Source of the DNA: CAZUCE01 sp964619265
Lineage (GTDB): Bacteria > Planctomycetota > UBA1135 > GCA-002686595
Direction: 5' to 3'
DNA: 64,000 nucleotides
Assembly (NCBI GenBank): GCA_964619265.1
Contig: CAZUCE010000011.1
Span: forward strand, 55,519 to 119,518
Below the pieces are notes generated by a model. That model was not told the origin of the DNA. It searched no databases and worked only from the letters and a program-made list of their open reading frames with translations. Numbering within the stretch: the first letter of the stretch is position 1; every line of letters begins with the position of its first letter. The position numbers and the translations under genes were made by a program. This document shows, one piece after another, positions 15,189-24,967 of the stretch.

Positions 15189-16919
15189 ATGATGGATCAC
15201 CAAAGCGACCAACGTAGCCGTTGCCGACGTATGGACCAGGCCCCGTGGGGCGCACGGTTCGGGGGACTGGCCAGCCTGCTGCTGGCGAGCTGCGGCGCGG
15301 GGGGAATCGAGACCGGCGGCGATCCGGCGGATCAGGATCCCGGCACCCCCCTGCAAGACGAGCTCGACCCGGCCAGTCATCCGGCCAACCCCGAGGATCA
15401 ATTCCGCTTCCTCAGCCGCGCGACCTTCGGCCCAAACGAAGCGGACTTCACCCGTCTTGGGCAGATCGGCTACGGGGCTTGGCTGGACGAGCAGCTTGCG
15501 CTACCCGGCACCCACCATCGACCGCCGCTCGAAGCGCTTCAGTCTGCGACCGGGTCCTTGATTCCCATCCACCGCCAGGACGTTTGGTGGAGCGTCGCGG
15601 TCACCTCGCCGGACCAGCTGCGGCAGCGCGTGGCGTTTGCCTGGAGCGAGCTGTTCGTGATTTCCGACGACGATCCAGCGCTCTTCCAGAACGTTCTGGG
15701 CGTCGCTGACTATTACGACGTCCTGGTGGATGGAGCGTTCTCGAACTATCGGGACCTGCTCGAGGACGTGGCCCGTTCACCCGCGATGGGCGTCTACCTG
15801 TCGATGCACAAAAACGTTCCGTCCGAACCGGGGAGCAACCTCCACCCAGACGAGAACTTTGCGCGCGAGATCATGCAGCTGTTTTCGATCGGGTTGGTCC
15901 AGCTCGCACCCGACGGCTCGGTGCTTGCAAGCCCCGGTGGCGACCCCGCCTCGACCTACGAGCAGGAAGATGTCGAGGAGATCGCGCGGGCGTTTACCGG
16001 CTGGAATTTTGCCGGCGCAACCAATTGGGAGAACCCAGAACCCAGCTTCGAACCGATGGAGCACTGGAGTGAGTACCACGACCAGAACGGGAAGTCGGTT
16101 TTGGACGGTACCGTGCTGCCCGCGGGACAGTCCGGCCAGGAAGATCTGGATCAAATCTTGGACGCCCTGTTCGAACATCCCAACGTGGGACCGTTCGTCG
16201 CCAACCACCTCATCCGCCGGTTGGTGACCTCGAACCCAAGTCCCGGCTATGTGCAGCGCGTCGCCCAGGTTTTTGCGGACGATGGCACCGGCGAACGGGG
16301 TGATCTCGGAGAGGTCGTACGCGCGGTGCTGCTGGACGACGAGGCCTTCGGTGGCCTGGATCTCAACCCGACCTCCTACGGCAAGCTCCGCGAGCCGCTC
16401 CTGCGGGTCACGGCGCTGTGGCGCGCCTTTGACGGCGTCCCGCCCGAAGGCGTGTACACCCTTGGCCAGGCCGAGTTGTTCCTGGGCCAAGCCCCGCTGT
16501 CGGCCCCAACGGTGTTCAATTTCTTTCAGCCGCACCACGCGCCGCCCGGTCCGGTGAGCCAGGCTGGCTTGGTTGCGCCCGAGCTTCAGCTAGCCGACGA
16601 GGTCCGCATGCCGCTCAGCACGAACATGCTCCGCAAGCTGGTCTATCAGGGGCATGCGGACACCCCGGTCACCGGAGACGATCAAGTCTGGATGGACTTC
16701 TCCGACGAGCTGGAGCTAGCCGCGACGCCACCCGCGCTGATCGACCACCTGGATCTCCTGCTCCTTGGCGGAACGATGAGCACTCCGATGCGAACTGCGC
16801 TGATCGAATACCTGGGCGAGGTCTCGATGACGTTCGGTGGACTCGAGCCCGGCCTGCAACGAGTCCTCGAAGCGGTCTTTCTTATTCTCATCTCCCCCGA
16901 AGGAGCGATGCAGCCGTGA
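15189..16919 (+). CDS. DUF1800-family secreted lipoprotein
   Basis: The 576-residue protein starts at ATG 15189, preceded by a usable GAGGAG ribosome site, one of the few in the window. N-terminal lipobox LLLASC lies at about residues 31-36. The body matches DUF1800: FLSRATFGPNEADFTRL…GYGAWLDEQL, then LHPDENFAREIMQLFSIG, then IARAFTGWNF, and NHLIRRLVTSNPSPGYV with SAPTVFNFFQPHHAPPGP. The biochemical role of the family is not established. It is almost always paired with a DUF1501 protein, as here, where the next start (GTG) overlaps this stop by 4 bases. Confidence 0.9.
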   Translation: MMDHQSDQRSRCRRMDQAPWGARFGGLASLLLASCGAGGIETGGDPADQDPGTPLQDELDPASHPANPEDQFRFLSRATFGPNEADFTRLGQIGYGAWLDEQLALPGTHHRPPLEALQSATGSLIPIHRQDVWWSVAVTSPDQLRQRVAFAWSELFVISDDDPALFQNVLGVADYYDVLVDGAFSNYRDLLEDVARSPAMGVYLSMHKNVPSEPGSNLHPDENFAREIMQLFSIGLVQLAPDGSVLASPGGDPASTYEQEDVEEIARAFTGWNFAGATNWENPEPSFEPMEHWSEYHDQNGKSVLDGTVLPAGQSGQEDLDQILDALFEHPNVGPFVANHLIRRLVTSNPSPGYVQRVAQVFADDGTGERGDLGEVVRAVLLDDEAFGGLDLNPTSYGKLREPLLRVTALWRAFDGVPPEGVYTLGQAELFLGQAPLSAPTVFNFFQPHHAPPGPVSQAGLVAPELQLADEVRMPLSTNMLRKLVYQGHADTPVTGDDQVWMDFSDELELAATPPALIDHLDLLLLGGTMSTPMRTALIEYLGEVSMTFGGLEPGLQRVLEAVFLILISPEGAMQP

Positions 16920-18316
16920 ACCGATCCGAACGCAACCACGCTGCTTCCGCCTTGGGCCTCAGCCGGCGCAATTTTCTGTTGGGGAGCCTCAGTGCAACCC
17001 TGGGCGCCGGACTCCTTGGGCGTAGATGGGGGAGCGCGGCCCCCAGATCGATCACGTTGGCGGCCCCGAACTCGGACTACCGCGCGCTGGTGTGCGTCTA
17101 CCTAGTGGGCGGCAACGACTCCTACAACTTCCTGGTGCCGTCGACCGGCAGCGCCTACGACGCCTACGCGGACGCGCGCGCGAACCTGGCTCTTCCCGCG
17201 GGTGATCTGCTGCCGGTCGGTCTGGTTGGCAACCCCGCCCAGGAAATGGGCTTTCACCCCCGGCTTCCCAAACTGCGGCAACGATTCCTGTCCGGCGACC
17301 TCGGAGTCGTCGCCAACGTCGGCACACTGAACGCACCGACCACCGCGGCCGACGTTCTAGCCAAGGCCCCTCACCTCCCGCCGCATCTGTTCTCTCACAG
17401 CGATCAAAGCCGCTTCTGGCAGGGCCGCCAAGCTCAAGGGAGCGAGGCCAGCGGCTGGGGCGCGGGCTTGATCGAGCTGCTGGCCGGCGAGGCCGGGGAG
17501 TCGAGCCTGCCCCCTGCCATCAGCTTGGGTGGCGCCAATCCCTGGCAGACCGGAGGCAACACATCGCCCTACGGAATCGGACCGGGAGGATCCGTTGCGT
17601 ACCTCGGCTTCGACGGGGAGGGACTGGGGCCTGCGCGCAAACAGGTCTTTGATCAGTTGATCGCCGGTGGCTCGGGCCGAGTCCTGGCCGATGCGTTCGC
17701 CGAACGGCACCGCCGAAGCCTGGAATTTGGCGACGTCGTGGCGGGAGCTCTCGCCGATGCTCCGAGCGCGCCCGGTCCGCTGCCCGCCGACAACGAGCTT
17801 GCCGAAAAACTGGACGCCATCGCGCGCCTGGCTTCTCAACACACCAGTCTTGGTGCCGCTCGCCAGATCTTCTTCGTGCGAATGCACGGTTTTGACACGC
17901 ACACCGGGCACCTCGCCAATCAGCCCGAGCTGTTTCGACAGCTCGACGACGCATTGAGCTCGTTCCAAGACACGCTCGACGGATTTGGGCTGGCGGACTG
18001 CGTGACCACGTTCACGGCCTCGGACTTCGGCCGAAGCCTGACCAGCAACGGCAAGGGCTGCGACCACGGATGGGGTGGCCATCAATTCGTGCTCGGCGGC
18101 GCGGTCACCGGCGGAGCGGCCTACGGCACCTGGCCGACCCTGGCCCTTGCGAGCCCTGAAGACGTCGGGTTCGGTCGCTTGCTTCCGACCACCGCGGTCG
18201 ACCAGATGTCCGCCACCCTGGCGAGCTGGATGGGAGTCGCACCTGCAAGTCTCCCGATGCTGTTCCCCAACCTGTCCACGTTCAGCTCCTCGAACTTGGG
18301 CTTCCTACCGGCCTGA
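16916..18316 (+). CDS. DUF1501-family Tat-exported protein
   Basis: The 466-residue partner of the DUF1800 gene starts with GTG in a GTGA overlap. The N-terminus has a twin-arginine signal (LSRRNFLLGSLSATLGAG). Family features follow: LVCVYLVGGNDSYNFLVP, the region FSHSDQSRFWQG, FFVRMHGFDTHTGH, TASDFGRSLTSNGKGCDHGWGGHQFVLGG (read in parts) and the C-terminal LFPNLSTF. DUF1501 is structurally related to the alkaline phosphatase/sulfatase fold, and the D-x-H and H-GWGGH clusters could bind metal. Substrate is unknown. Export in folded form through Tat is inferred from the signal. Confidence 0.9.
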   Translation: MNRSERNHAASALGLSRRNFLLGSLSATLGAGLLGRRWGSAAPRSITLAAPNSDYRALVCVYLVGGNDSYNFLVPSTGSAYDAYADARANLALPAGDLLPVGLVGNPAQEMGFHPRLPKLRQRFLSGDLGVVANVGTLNAPTTAADVLAKAPHLPPHLFSHSDQSRFWQGRQAQGSEASGWGAGLIELLAGEAGESSLPPAISLGGANPWQTGGNTSPYGIGPGGSVAYLGFDGEGLGPARKQVFDQLIAGGSGRVLADAFAERHRRSLEFGDVVAGALADAPSAPGPLPADNELAEKLDAIARLASQHTSLGAARQIFFVRMHGFDTHTGHLANQPELFRQLDDALSSFQDTLDGFGLADCVTTFTASDFGRSLTSNGKGCDHGWGGHQFVLGGAVTGGAAYGTWPTLALASPEDVGFGRLLPTTAVDQMSATLASWMGVAPASLPMLFPNLSTFSSSNLGFLPA

Positions 18317-18420
18317 GCCTGACGCCACCCGGTCGATCGGCCCGGCTTCGCTCACTCCGCGACCCCCGATCGGGCTCCTGGTGCAAGCGGGGGATCGAGC
18401 CGCGGCCGACAACCCCTAGG

Positions 18421-19467
18421 ATGTCGCCCATGAGCTCCTCCCAATCCAGCCCCCGCGTCCCCAAGGGGCCGGTTCTCGTCGCCGGTGGCGCCGGCTACAT
18501 CGGCAGTCACTGCGTTCGCAAGCTGACGCGCGCCGGAGTTCCGGTCGCCGTCCTCGACAACCTGTCTTCGGGCCATGCCCAGGCGGTCGAGGTAGCGTCC
18601 GGTGGAACCGCCGAGCTTCACCACGGTGATTTGGGCGACGAGGCCTTTCTGGATCGTGTGCTGGAACAGGTTCGGCCGAGCACTGTCATTCACTTTGCGG
18701 CCAAGTGCTACGTGGGAGAATCGGTCACCGATCCCGCGATTTACTACCGCGAGAACGTGGCCTACACCTGGAATTTGCTCGAGGCCATGCGCCGGGCCGA
18801 TGTACCGAACATCGTGTTCAGCTCGACCTGCGCCACCTATGGCGAACCGGTCCGGATCCCGATGGGCGAAGACCACCCGCAGCAGCCGATCAATCCCTAC
18901 GGCCGTACCAAGCTCCACATGGAGCACATGATCGAGGACTTCGCAAGCGCCTACGGGCTGCGCTATGCGGCCCTGCGCTACTTCAACGCGGCGGGCGCTT
19001 CGCCGGACGGCGACATGGGAGAGGATCACGCCCCCGAGACGCATTTGATTCCGCTGGTGCTCCAGGTGGCCCTCGGTCAGCGCGACCAAATCGCCATGTT
19101 CGGCGACGACTACGACACCCCCGACGGAACCTGCGTTCGCGACTACATCCACGTCAACGACCTGGCCGACGCGCATCTTTCGGCCGCCGCCGAACTCGAG
19201 GATCAGCGCTCCAAATTGGTCGCCAACCTTGGAACCGGCAACGGCTACTCGGTCAAGCAACTGATCGAGATCGCCCGCGAGGTCACCGGTCACAAGATTC
19301 CAGCGCAGATGGCGCCCCGGCGTCCGGGCGATCCGGCCCAGTTGGTCAGCGGCGGAACGGCTGCGCTTGCCGAATTCGGCTGGAAGCCGGATCGCTCGGA
19401 TCTCAAGACCATCCTTGAGGACGCTTGGCGCTGGCACCAGGCGCACCCGAAAGGCTACAGCTCCTGA
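18421..19467 (+). CDS. galE: UDP-glucose 4-epimerase
   Basis: The 348-residue extended SDR enzyme interconverts UDP-glucose and UDP-galactose (or the N-acetyl forms) for surface polysaccharide synthesis. NAD-binding VAGGAGYIGSHCVRKL lies near residue 21. The SSTCATYG serine motif, the catalytic NPYGRTKLHMEHM (Y-x3-K) and LRYFNAAGASPDGDMGEDH, characteristic of GalE, follow. Starts at 18421 or 18430 are both possible. A 104-base gap separates it from the DUF1501 gene. The following MBL-fold gene overlaps its 3' end. Confidence 0.94.
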   Translation: MSPMSSSQSSPRVPKGPVLVAGGAGYIGSHCVRKLTRAGVPVAVLDNLSSGHAQAVEVASGGTAELHHGDLGDEAFLDRVLEQVRPSTVIHFAAKCYVGESVTDPAIYYRENVAYTWNLLEAMRRADVPNIVFSSTCATYGEPVRIPMGEDHPQQPINPYGRTKLHMEHMIEDFASAYGLRYAALRYFNAAGASPDGDMGEDHAPETHLIPLVLQVALGQRDQIAMFGDDYDTPDGTCVRDYIHVNDLADAHLSAAAELEDQRSKLVANLGTGNGYSVKQLIEIAREVTGHKIPAQMAPRRPGDPAQLVSGGTAALAEFGWKPDRSDLKTILEDAWRWHQAHPKGYSS

Positions 19468-20267
19468 ACTGGCGCATTCTTGGGGCAGGCACCGCCCTGC
19501 CCAGGCGGGGTCTGAGCGGCGAACTGTACGGTCCTTGCTCCATTGCACTTTCCAGCACAAGTTCCGCTAAAGTCCTCCTGCTCGACTGCGGGCCGGGCAC
19601 GATTCGTTCGCTCAGCGCCTATGGGATCCAGCTGGAGCAGATCCGTCGCGTGCTGATCACGCACGAGCACGCAGATCACGTGCTCGACGTTCTGGCGCTG
19701 CTGTTCGCGCGGCGAAACCCGCGGCTCGCAGGCTGCGAGGAACTCGAACTCCATGGACCCGCTGGTGTGTTCGGCCCGCTGCTCGAGGCGGGACAAATCC
19801 TCGGCGCGCTCGGCCGAGACGGATTCGCCGGCGCCGGCGCCCGGCTCTACGAGTGGAGCGCGCCCGAGCTCGAACGGGGCGTTCGAATCGGGGACCTGCT
19901 GGTGCGCGGCCTGGACACGGGGCACACGACGCTCGCGAAGGCCTATCGCATCGAAGCAGCCGGTGGCCAGGTCTTCGCGTTCTCGGGCGACGCGGAGGAG
20001 AACGACGCCGTGGTGGAGATCGCTCGCGCGGCCGACTTGTTCGTCTGCGAGTGCGCGACGGCGGACAACGATCCGCTGCGGGGACACCTGCAGCCCAGCG
20101 GTGTGATCCGAATCGTGCAAGCCGCCGAGCCGCGCCGGGTGCTGCTGACCCATGTCTACCCCGGACTGGATCCGGCGGAGGCCGCGCGGCAAGTCGAAGC
20201 CGCGACCCGGATCCCGACCCGGGCCGCCCAGGATGGCCTCGCGGGGCAGCTGGGCGAGCGGGCCTGA
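19425..20267 (+). CDS. MBL-fold hydrolase, RNase Z-like
   Basis: The protein is about 267-280 residues. Metallo-beta-lactamase features are HEHADHVLD (HxHxDH), the downstream metal Asp in FSGDAEEN and a late His in LTHVYPG. The N-terminus NWRILGAGTALP resembles RNase Z/arylsulfatase AtsA-type enzymes (phosphodiesterases or tRNA 3' nucleases). The first allowed start codon is TTG 19425 inside galE. The homology instead suggests CTG at 19464 in a CTGA overlap with the galE stop. The flexible-arm sequence of true RNase Z was not recognised, so substrate is uncertain. Confidence 0.82.
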   Translation: MALAPGAPERLQLLNWRILGAGTALPRRGLSGELYGPCSIALSSTSSAKVLLLDCGPGTIRSLSAYGIQLEQIRRVLITHEHADHVLDVLALLFARRNPRLAGCEELELHGPAGVFGPLLEAGQILGALGRDGFAGAGARLYEWSAPELERGVRIGDLLVRGLDTGHTTLAKAYRIEAAGGQVFAFSGDAEENDAVVEIARAADLFVCECATADNDPLRGHLQPSGVIRIVQAAEPRRVLLTHVYPGLDPAEAARQVEAATRIPTRAAQDGLAGQLGERA

Positions 20268-20346
20268 AGCCCACCCACGGGAAATCCCTCCATTTTGATC
20301 ACCGGCCCTGGATTCCCCAGGGACGCGTTCTTCAAAATTGCATTCG

Positions 20347-22140
20347 ATGGAAAGGACGTCTCCAAGGACGGGCTCACCCACCGGCTCCGGCACGCTCCAA
20401 AGGGGGCTCACCTGGTTTCACCGGTGGAAATCAAGGCTGGCCGGGCCGCGCTGGATGCTGGTTGTTGTTCTGCTTGGTGGAACAACATCCAGCTGCCGTT
20501 CGCGCCTGGTCGCCGCCGTGGTGCCCGGCCCCGCTCCGGCCTGGAGCGCGACCATCGATACGCCGCGCAGACTCACGACCCGCACCCCGTGGGTGGGCGA
20601 AACCGGTCTGGCCTCGATCCAGCCGGAGGACCTCTCGGACTGGGCCTTCCAGCTTTCGCATCCGGCCCTCGAGGGCCGGCGGACCCTGGGCTCGGGAATC
20701 GACTTTGTTCTGTCGCGCATGGCGCGGCACTTCGGCCGCCACGGTCTGGTTGGGATCACACCGGTCCCCTTCTCCCGATTCGTTCCGTGGACCTTCCATC
20801 ACGGCTTTCGCGTCGAAGGACTCGCGCCTGATCCACTCGGGACTTGGCTCAAGATCGAATCCTCCAGCCCCAGCTCCGGCCTGAGCATCGGAGTGGACCT
20901 TTCGCCAGTTTCCGGTGCATCCGGTCGCGCGGAGGGTCCCGTCCTGTTTGTTGGACACGGGCTCGAAGGGGGGGTCCCCTACGACTCGCAGTTCCATGAA
21001 CTGGGTCCTCGCCGGCGCGGGCCCCCCATTCGTGGGAGGGTCGCACTGCTGTTCGAGGGAGCTCCTGCCGCAGTGCATTCGCAGGAGGCCGGACCTCCAC
21101 AAGCCGCCAACCTCTTTTCCAAGTTGGAAAACCTCCGGAGGTTCGGAGCCGAGGCGGCGCTGGTCATCCGCCGGCCGCGCCCCCATGCGGACTTAGCCGG
21201 CTTCGACCCCGAACAACACCTCGACTTTCGCGAAAGCTACGCGAGCTGGGTTGGCGAGCGACCCGACTTCCCACGATCCAGCCGACTTCCGGCCCTGTGG
21301 GTCAGTCTCGAAGTCGGGGAGCGACTCGTCGGCGGCGATCTGCGCGCGTGGTGGGAGCAGCAGGAGCTGCTTGGTTCTTCGCTGCCCTGGAATTCCGAAG
21401 GAAAACCGCAGCGGGTGCGATTCGGCTCAGCGACCCGTGTCGATTCGCGGCTGGAAGCGCACAACGTTGCAGGCCTGCTGCGAGGAAGCGATCCCGACCT
21501 GCGCCACGAGTGGGTCGTCGTTGGAGCCCACGCAGATCACATCGGCGTGGATGTTCGCGGGCGCGTGGCGCCGGGGGCCGATGACAACGCTTCGGGCTGC
21601 GCCATCCTCCTTGAGTTGGTCGAAGCTCTGGCCCTCTTTCCGCCCCGGCGCTCGGTCCTCTTTTGTGGGTTCACGGGCGAGGAAGCCGGCCTGCTTGGAT
21701 CCCGGGCCCTGGTGGGGGATCTGCGCGAAGCTGGGGTTCACGTGGCCGGCATGATCAACCTCGACATGTTGGGTCGCGGCGACCCCGAACGGCTGACCCT
21801 TTTGGGCCTCGACCAGAACCCGGCTCTGGAGCCGCTGGTCCGGCGCGCCGTCTCGATGGCGGGCAGCCGAAGCGCTTCGCCCCAGCTGACCGAGATCTCC
21901 ACCCGCGACCCCGATGGGTTGTTCCAGCGGTCCGATCACTTCGCGTTCCATGAGGCGGGGATTCCCGCGCTCTATCTGTTCGAGCAGGCGCCGCTGGCCG
22001 GCAACCCCGACTACCACAGCTACCGGGATCGGCCCGAGTCCCTTTCGATCCCCAAGCTGCTCTCGGTGGGGCGATTCGCCTACTGCCTGGTTCGACTGCT
22101 GGCCGACGAAGCGCCACTTGCGCCCCCGGTGGGGCTTTAG
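20347..22140 (+). CDS. M28-family zinc aminopeptidase, lipoprotein
   Basis: The protein has 597 residues from ATG 20347. A membrane segment (WMLVVVLLGGTTSSC, residues about 36-51) ends in a lipobox-like TSSC, preceded by a basic N-terminal arm. The C-terminal third is the M28 peptidase: zinc ligands in VGAHADHIGV, GADDNASGCA, CGFTGEEAGLLGSRAL, INLDMLGRGD and SDHFAFHEAGIPALYLF. The middle (about residues 150-300) resembles a PA-type inserted domain (LFVGHGLEGGVPYDSQF). It probably trims peptides in the periplasm. It starts 79 bases after the MBL gene and precedes a cell-wall carboxypeptidase gene. Confidence 0.9.
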   Translation: MERTSPRTGSPTGSGTLQRGLTWFHRWKSRLAGPRWMLVVVLLGGTTSSCRSRLVAAVVPGPAPAWSATIDTPRRLTTRTPWVGETGLASIQPEDLSDWAFQLSHPALEGRRTLGSGIDFVLSRMARHFGRHGLVGITPVPFSRFVPWTFHHGFRVEGLAPDPLGTWLKIESSSPSSGLSIGVDLSPVSGASGRAEGPVLFVGHGLEGGVPYDSQFHELGPRRRGPPIRGRVALLFEGAPAAVHSQEAGPPQAANLFSKLENLRRFGAEAALVIRRPRPHADLAGFDPEQHLDFRESYASWVGERPDFPRSSRLPALWVSLEVGERLVGGDLRAWWEQQELLGSSLPWNSEGKPQRVRFGSATRVDSRLEAHNVAGLLRGSDPDLRHEWVVVGAHADHIGVDVRGRVAPGADDNASGCAILLELVEALALFPPRRSVLFCGFTGEEAGLLGSRALVGDLREAGVHVAGMINLDMLGRGDPERLTLLGLDQNPALEPLVRRAVSMAGSRSASPQLTEISTRDPDGLFQRSDHFAFHEAGIPALYLFEQAPLAGNPDYHSYRDRPESLSIPKLLSVGRFAYCLVRLLADEAPLAPPVGL

Positions 22141-22225
22141 CAGCGCGAGGAGTCCGCACGCGGGTTCCTTTCCGGCGCGCGGGTCGGTACAAGCTCGGGG
22201 TCCCCGGCCTGCGCCCGACTCCACG

Positions 22226-23977
22226 ATGAACGACCTCCCTCGCCTGATCTGGCTTCCCGCCCTCCTCGTGTGCGCCGTGGGGCTTGGAATGTGTAGCCAG
22301 CGGCATGCGAATTCCGGCGGCACCGCGGCAGCCCGCTCACAAGAGCTCCCCGGCGGGGGGCAGCTTTCAGGGGCGGCAGAGTTTTCAGGGCCGGCAAGCG
22401 GCAGCGCCATCCCCCTCACCGACCGCCCCGGCGACGGGATCGCTCCGCGAGCCCACGGGGATCTGCCTCGCGAGTCCTCCGCCGGCCAAGCGTCCGCCTT
22501 CGCGCAACAGCGTTCTCGGTCCGGCTCCGAGCGAGCTCGCGCCATCGACGGTTCGCTCCAGACGGACCTCGTGGCTCGCGTCCAAGCGGCCCTCGGCCGC
22601 GTCTCCAAAGAGAGCGGCGGCCGCGCGAAGGGATCTGACTGCACCGTGGCTTTTCGGCTGATCGACCTCGAAACCGGTCAGGTGATCGCCGAACAAGACC
22701 CGCTCCACGCCGTCGAGTCGGCTTCGAATATGAAGCTCGTCACCACGATGGCTGCGCTGGTGGCGCTCGGTCCGCAATTCGAATTCGAGACGGTCGCCGA
22801 AGCCAGTGGACCGGTGGAAGACGGGACTCTTCACGGGGACCTCCTCGTGCGAGCATCCGGCGACCCGCTCTACAACTCGAGCGGCGGGGAAGCTGCCAAG
22901 GCCGAGTTGGGACGCCTGGCACGCGGGGTAGCCGAGAACGGCATCCGCCATGTCACCGGCGACCTGGTCCTGGACTCGGAGGGCTTCGTCGAACCCGGGC
23001 CTGCGCCCGGCTGGCCCAAGCCAGAGGGGTTTTGGACCGCCAGCTACGGCCTGGCTTCCCCGTTCAGCCTTCAAGGAGGGCTGGTCACCATGCTCTGTTC
23101 GCCCCGGGGTGAGGGCCAGCTGTGCGAAGTCGAGCTCACCCCCTGGCCGTGCGGACTCGACCTAAAAGCCTCGGTCGCCGGTGTTTCCGGACGCGGCAAC
23201 GACGTGCGTTTGGGACTGGTTGACGTCCGGCGCGATCTCGGCGTGTCCGGTACCTATGGCGCGAGCAACCCGCCGTTCGCCAAGGAATTCCGCCACCCCG
23301 CGCCCGCTGAGATGTTCGCCGCCGCTTTGCGCGATGAACTGGCTCGCGCCGGGGTTTCGATCGCGGGCTCGAACCAATCCAGCTTCGGAAAGCCCGCAGG
23401 CCGCCCGATTGCCGTGCTGCGCCGGCCCTGGATCAGCTTGATCGAGCCAATCAACACCGACTCGGTGAACTCGGTAGCGGATAGCTTGCTGATCGCGATG
23501 GGGCACGAGCGTTTTGGCATCGGCAGCCGTGAACAGGGCGCGCGGGCTGTTCGCGATGTCCTGAAAGACCTTGGCGTCGATCTGACCGGTTTTTACCAGG
23601 CCGATGGTTCCGGCTTGAGCCGCGACAACCGGGTACATGCCCAGCTCCTGAGCGAGCTGTTGGTGCGTTCCATGGAGTTGCCGGGCGTGGCCGGGGACCG
23701 CTTCCTGGCCTCCCTAGCTTTGGCCGGAGAAACCGGAACCTTGGAACGACGGATGCTGGATGGTTCGGCCCGCGGGCGCGTCAGGGCCAAGACCGGCTGG
23801 ATCCAGGGCGCGTCCAGCCTCTCAGGGATCGCCGAAACCCTGCGCGGACGTCAAGTCGCCTTCTCCATGTTGGTCAACTACCCGCGCGTAAGCGGTCTGA
23901 ACAACACGGTCTGGAAGCCGATGCTGGACGATCTTTGCGAACGCATGGTGCGTGACGGTGCCGGAACCGTTCGGTGA
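22226..23977 (+). CDS. dacB: D-alanyl-D-alanine carboxypeptidase/endopeptidase (PBP4, S13 family)
   Basis: The 583-residue penicillin-binding protein removes terminal D-Ala and opens peptidoglycan cross-links. Catalytic triad motifs are all present: SNMK (Ser about residue 167), SVN (about 413) and KTG (about 522). The S13 insert lies between the first two. The N-terminus has a hydrophobic signal with a possible lipobox LGMC, then about 80 residues of low complexity before the enzyme domain. I chose ATG 22226. The frame is open into the preceding gene but only this start gives a signal sequence. Its presence argues for a peptidoglycan wall. The next gene overlaps it (GTGA). Confidence 0.92.
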   Translation: MNDLPRLIWLPALLVCAVGLGMCSQRHANSGGTAAARSQELPGGGQLSGAAEFSGPASGSAIPLTDRPGDGIAPRAHGDLPRESSAGQASAFAQQRSRSGSERARAIDGSLQTDLVARVQAALGRVSKESGGRAKGSDCTVAFRLIDLETGQVIAEQDPLHAVESASNMKLVTTMAALVALGPQFEFETVAEASGPVEDGTLHGDLLVRASGDPLYNSSGGEAAKAELGRLARGVAENGIRHVTGDLVLDSEGFVEPGPAPGWPKPEGFWTASYGLASPFSLQGGLVTMLCSPRGEGQLCEVELTPWPCGLDLKASVAGVSGRGNDVRLGLVDVRRDLGVSGTYGASNPPFAKEFRHPAPAEMFAAALRDELARAGVSIAGSNQSSFGKPAGRPIAVLRRPWISLIEPINTDSVNSVADSLLIAMGHERFGIGSREQGARAVRDVLKDLGVDLTGFYQADGSGLSRDNRVHAQLLSELLVRSMELPGVAGDRFLASLALAGETGTLERRMLDGSARGRVRAKTGWIQGASSLSGIAETLRGRQVAFSMLVNYPRVSGLNNTVWKPMLDDLCERMVRDGAGTVR

Positions 23978-24843
23978 GCGCCCTCCACGACAACCTAGAC
24001 CTTCAACTGTCCACCCCAAAGGGGCGCCAGCTTGTGGCCGATTCGGTTGCGGGCTTCGCCCGGGGAGCCGGTGACTTACTGCTTGAACACTTCGAACGGT
24101 TGGATCCGTCGGCTGTGCGCTCGAAGACCGTCGGACGCGACCTCGTCACTGAAGCAGACCTGGCCAGCGAACGCTATCTGGTTCAGCACCTGCGGGCCGC
24201 CTTCCCAGGTACAGCGATCGAAGCGGAAGAGGAGATCCAAGACTCACAGGCCCCTGGCCTGCGCTGGTTTCTCGATCCTCTGGATGGAACGGTCAACTTC
24301 GTTCACGGGCTTCCGTGCTTCGCGGTCTCCATCGCGCTTTACCGGGACGAACAACCCCTGGTGGGCTGCGTTCATCTCCCGCGCCTGGCGGAGACCTTTC
24401 GGGCAGCCGCCGGCGCCGGCGCGTACCTAGGCGAACGGCGACTTCAAATTTCCCAAGCACCCAGCCTCGCGAGCAGTGTCGTGGCAACGGGATTCCCTTA
24501 CCGACGCGGCGAACTGGCCAACGACAACCTGGGGAACTTCATGCGAGTCATGCGCGGGGTGCGCGGAATCAGGCGCATGGGGTCGGCCGCGGTCGATCTC
24601 GCTTACACGGCGGCAGGCCGGCTCGATGCCTATTGGGAGTTGCACTTAGCACCCCACGATGTAGCCGCAGGAGCCCTGTTGATCCGCGAATCAGGCGGCG
24701 AGGTCCACGACCTTGCGGGGGGATCCAATTGGCTGCGGGGCGGCTCGGTGATTGCAGGCCCGCGCGCACTTACCCAGGAACTCGCGGCGCGAGTCTCCGG
24801 GGCTCCCGACGAGGTAGCCATCGGGCCGTCACCGGGCCGCTAG
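23974..24843 (+). CDS. Inositol-monophosphatase-family phosphatase
   Basis: The 289-residue metal-dependent sugar phosphatase fold starts with GTG at 23974, overlapping the dacB stop. Motifs: GRDLVTEADLASERYL, EAEEEI, the metal site WFLDPLDGTVNFVHG, and GSAAVDLAYTAAGRLDAYWE followed by PHDVAAGALLIRESGG. Family members hydrolyse inositol-1-phosphate, histidinol phosphate, fructose-1,6-bisphosphate or PAP, so the exact substrate is not decided. The SuhB-like spacing makes inositol-1-phosphatase plausible. It lies 124 bases before uvrA. Confidence 0.88.
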   Translation: MSALHDNLDLQLSTPKGRQLVADSVAGFARGAGDLLLEHFERLDPSAVRSKTVGRDLVTEADLASERYLVQHLRAAFPGTAIEAEEEIQDSQAPGLRWFLDPLDGTVNFVHGLPCFAVSIALYRDEQPLVGCVHLPRLAETFRAAAGAGAYLGERRLQISQAPSLASSVVATGFPYRRGELANDNLGNFMRVMRGVRGIRRMGSAAVDLAYTAAGRLDAYWELHLAPHDVAAGALLIRESGGEVHDLAGGSNWLRGGSVIAGPRALTQELAARVSGAPDEVAIGPSPGR

Positions 24844-24967
24844 GGGGGCTCCCGGAGGATCTGCCCTGGTCCGCTCAGGGGTCTGCCGGTTCGGCTTCCG
24901 CGGGTCTTGGACCGCTGCTATCGTGGTGGGTTCGGCCGGGTCCAGGAAGACCCGTTCGGATCCCACC

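Noticed and set aside
20306..20322. Hairpin CCCTGG/CCAGGG upstream of the M28 peptidase gene
   Set aside because: Only 6 bp with no following T-run; too weak to call a terminator.
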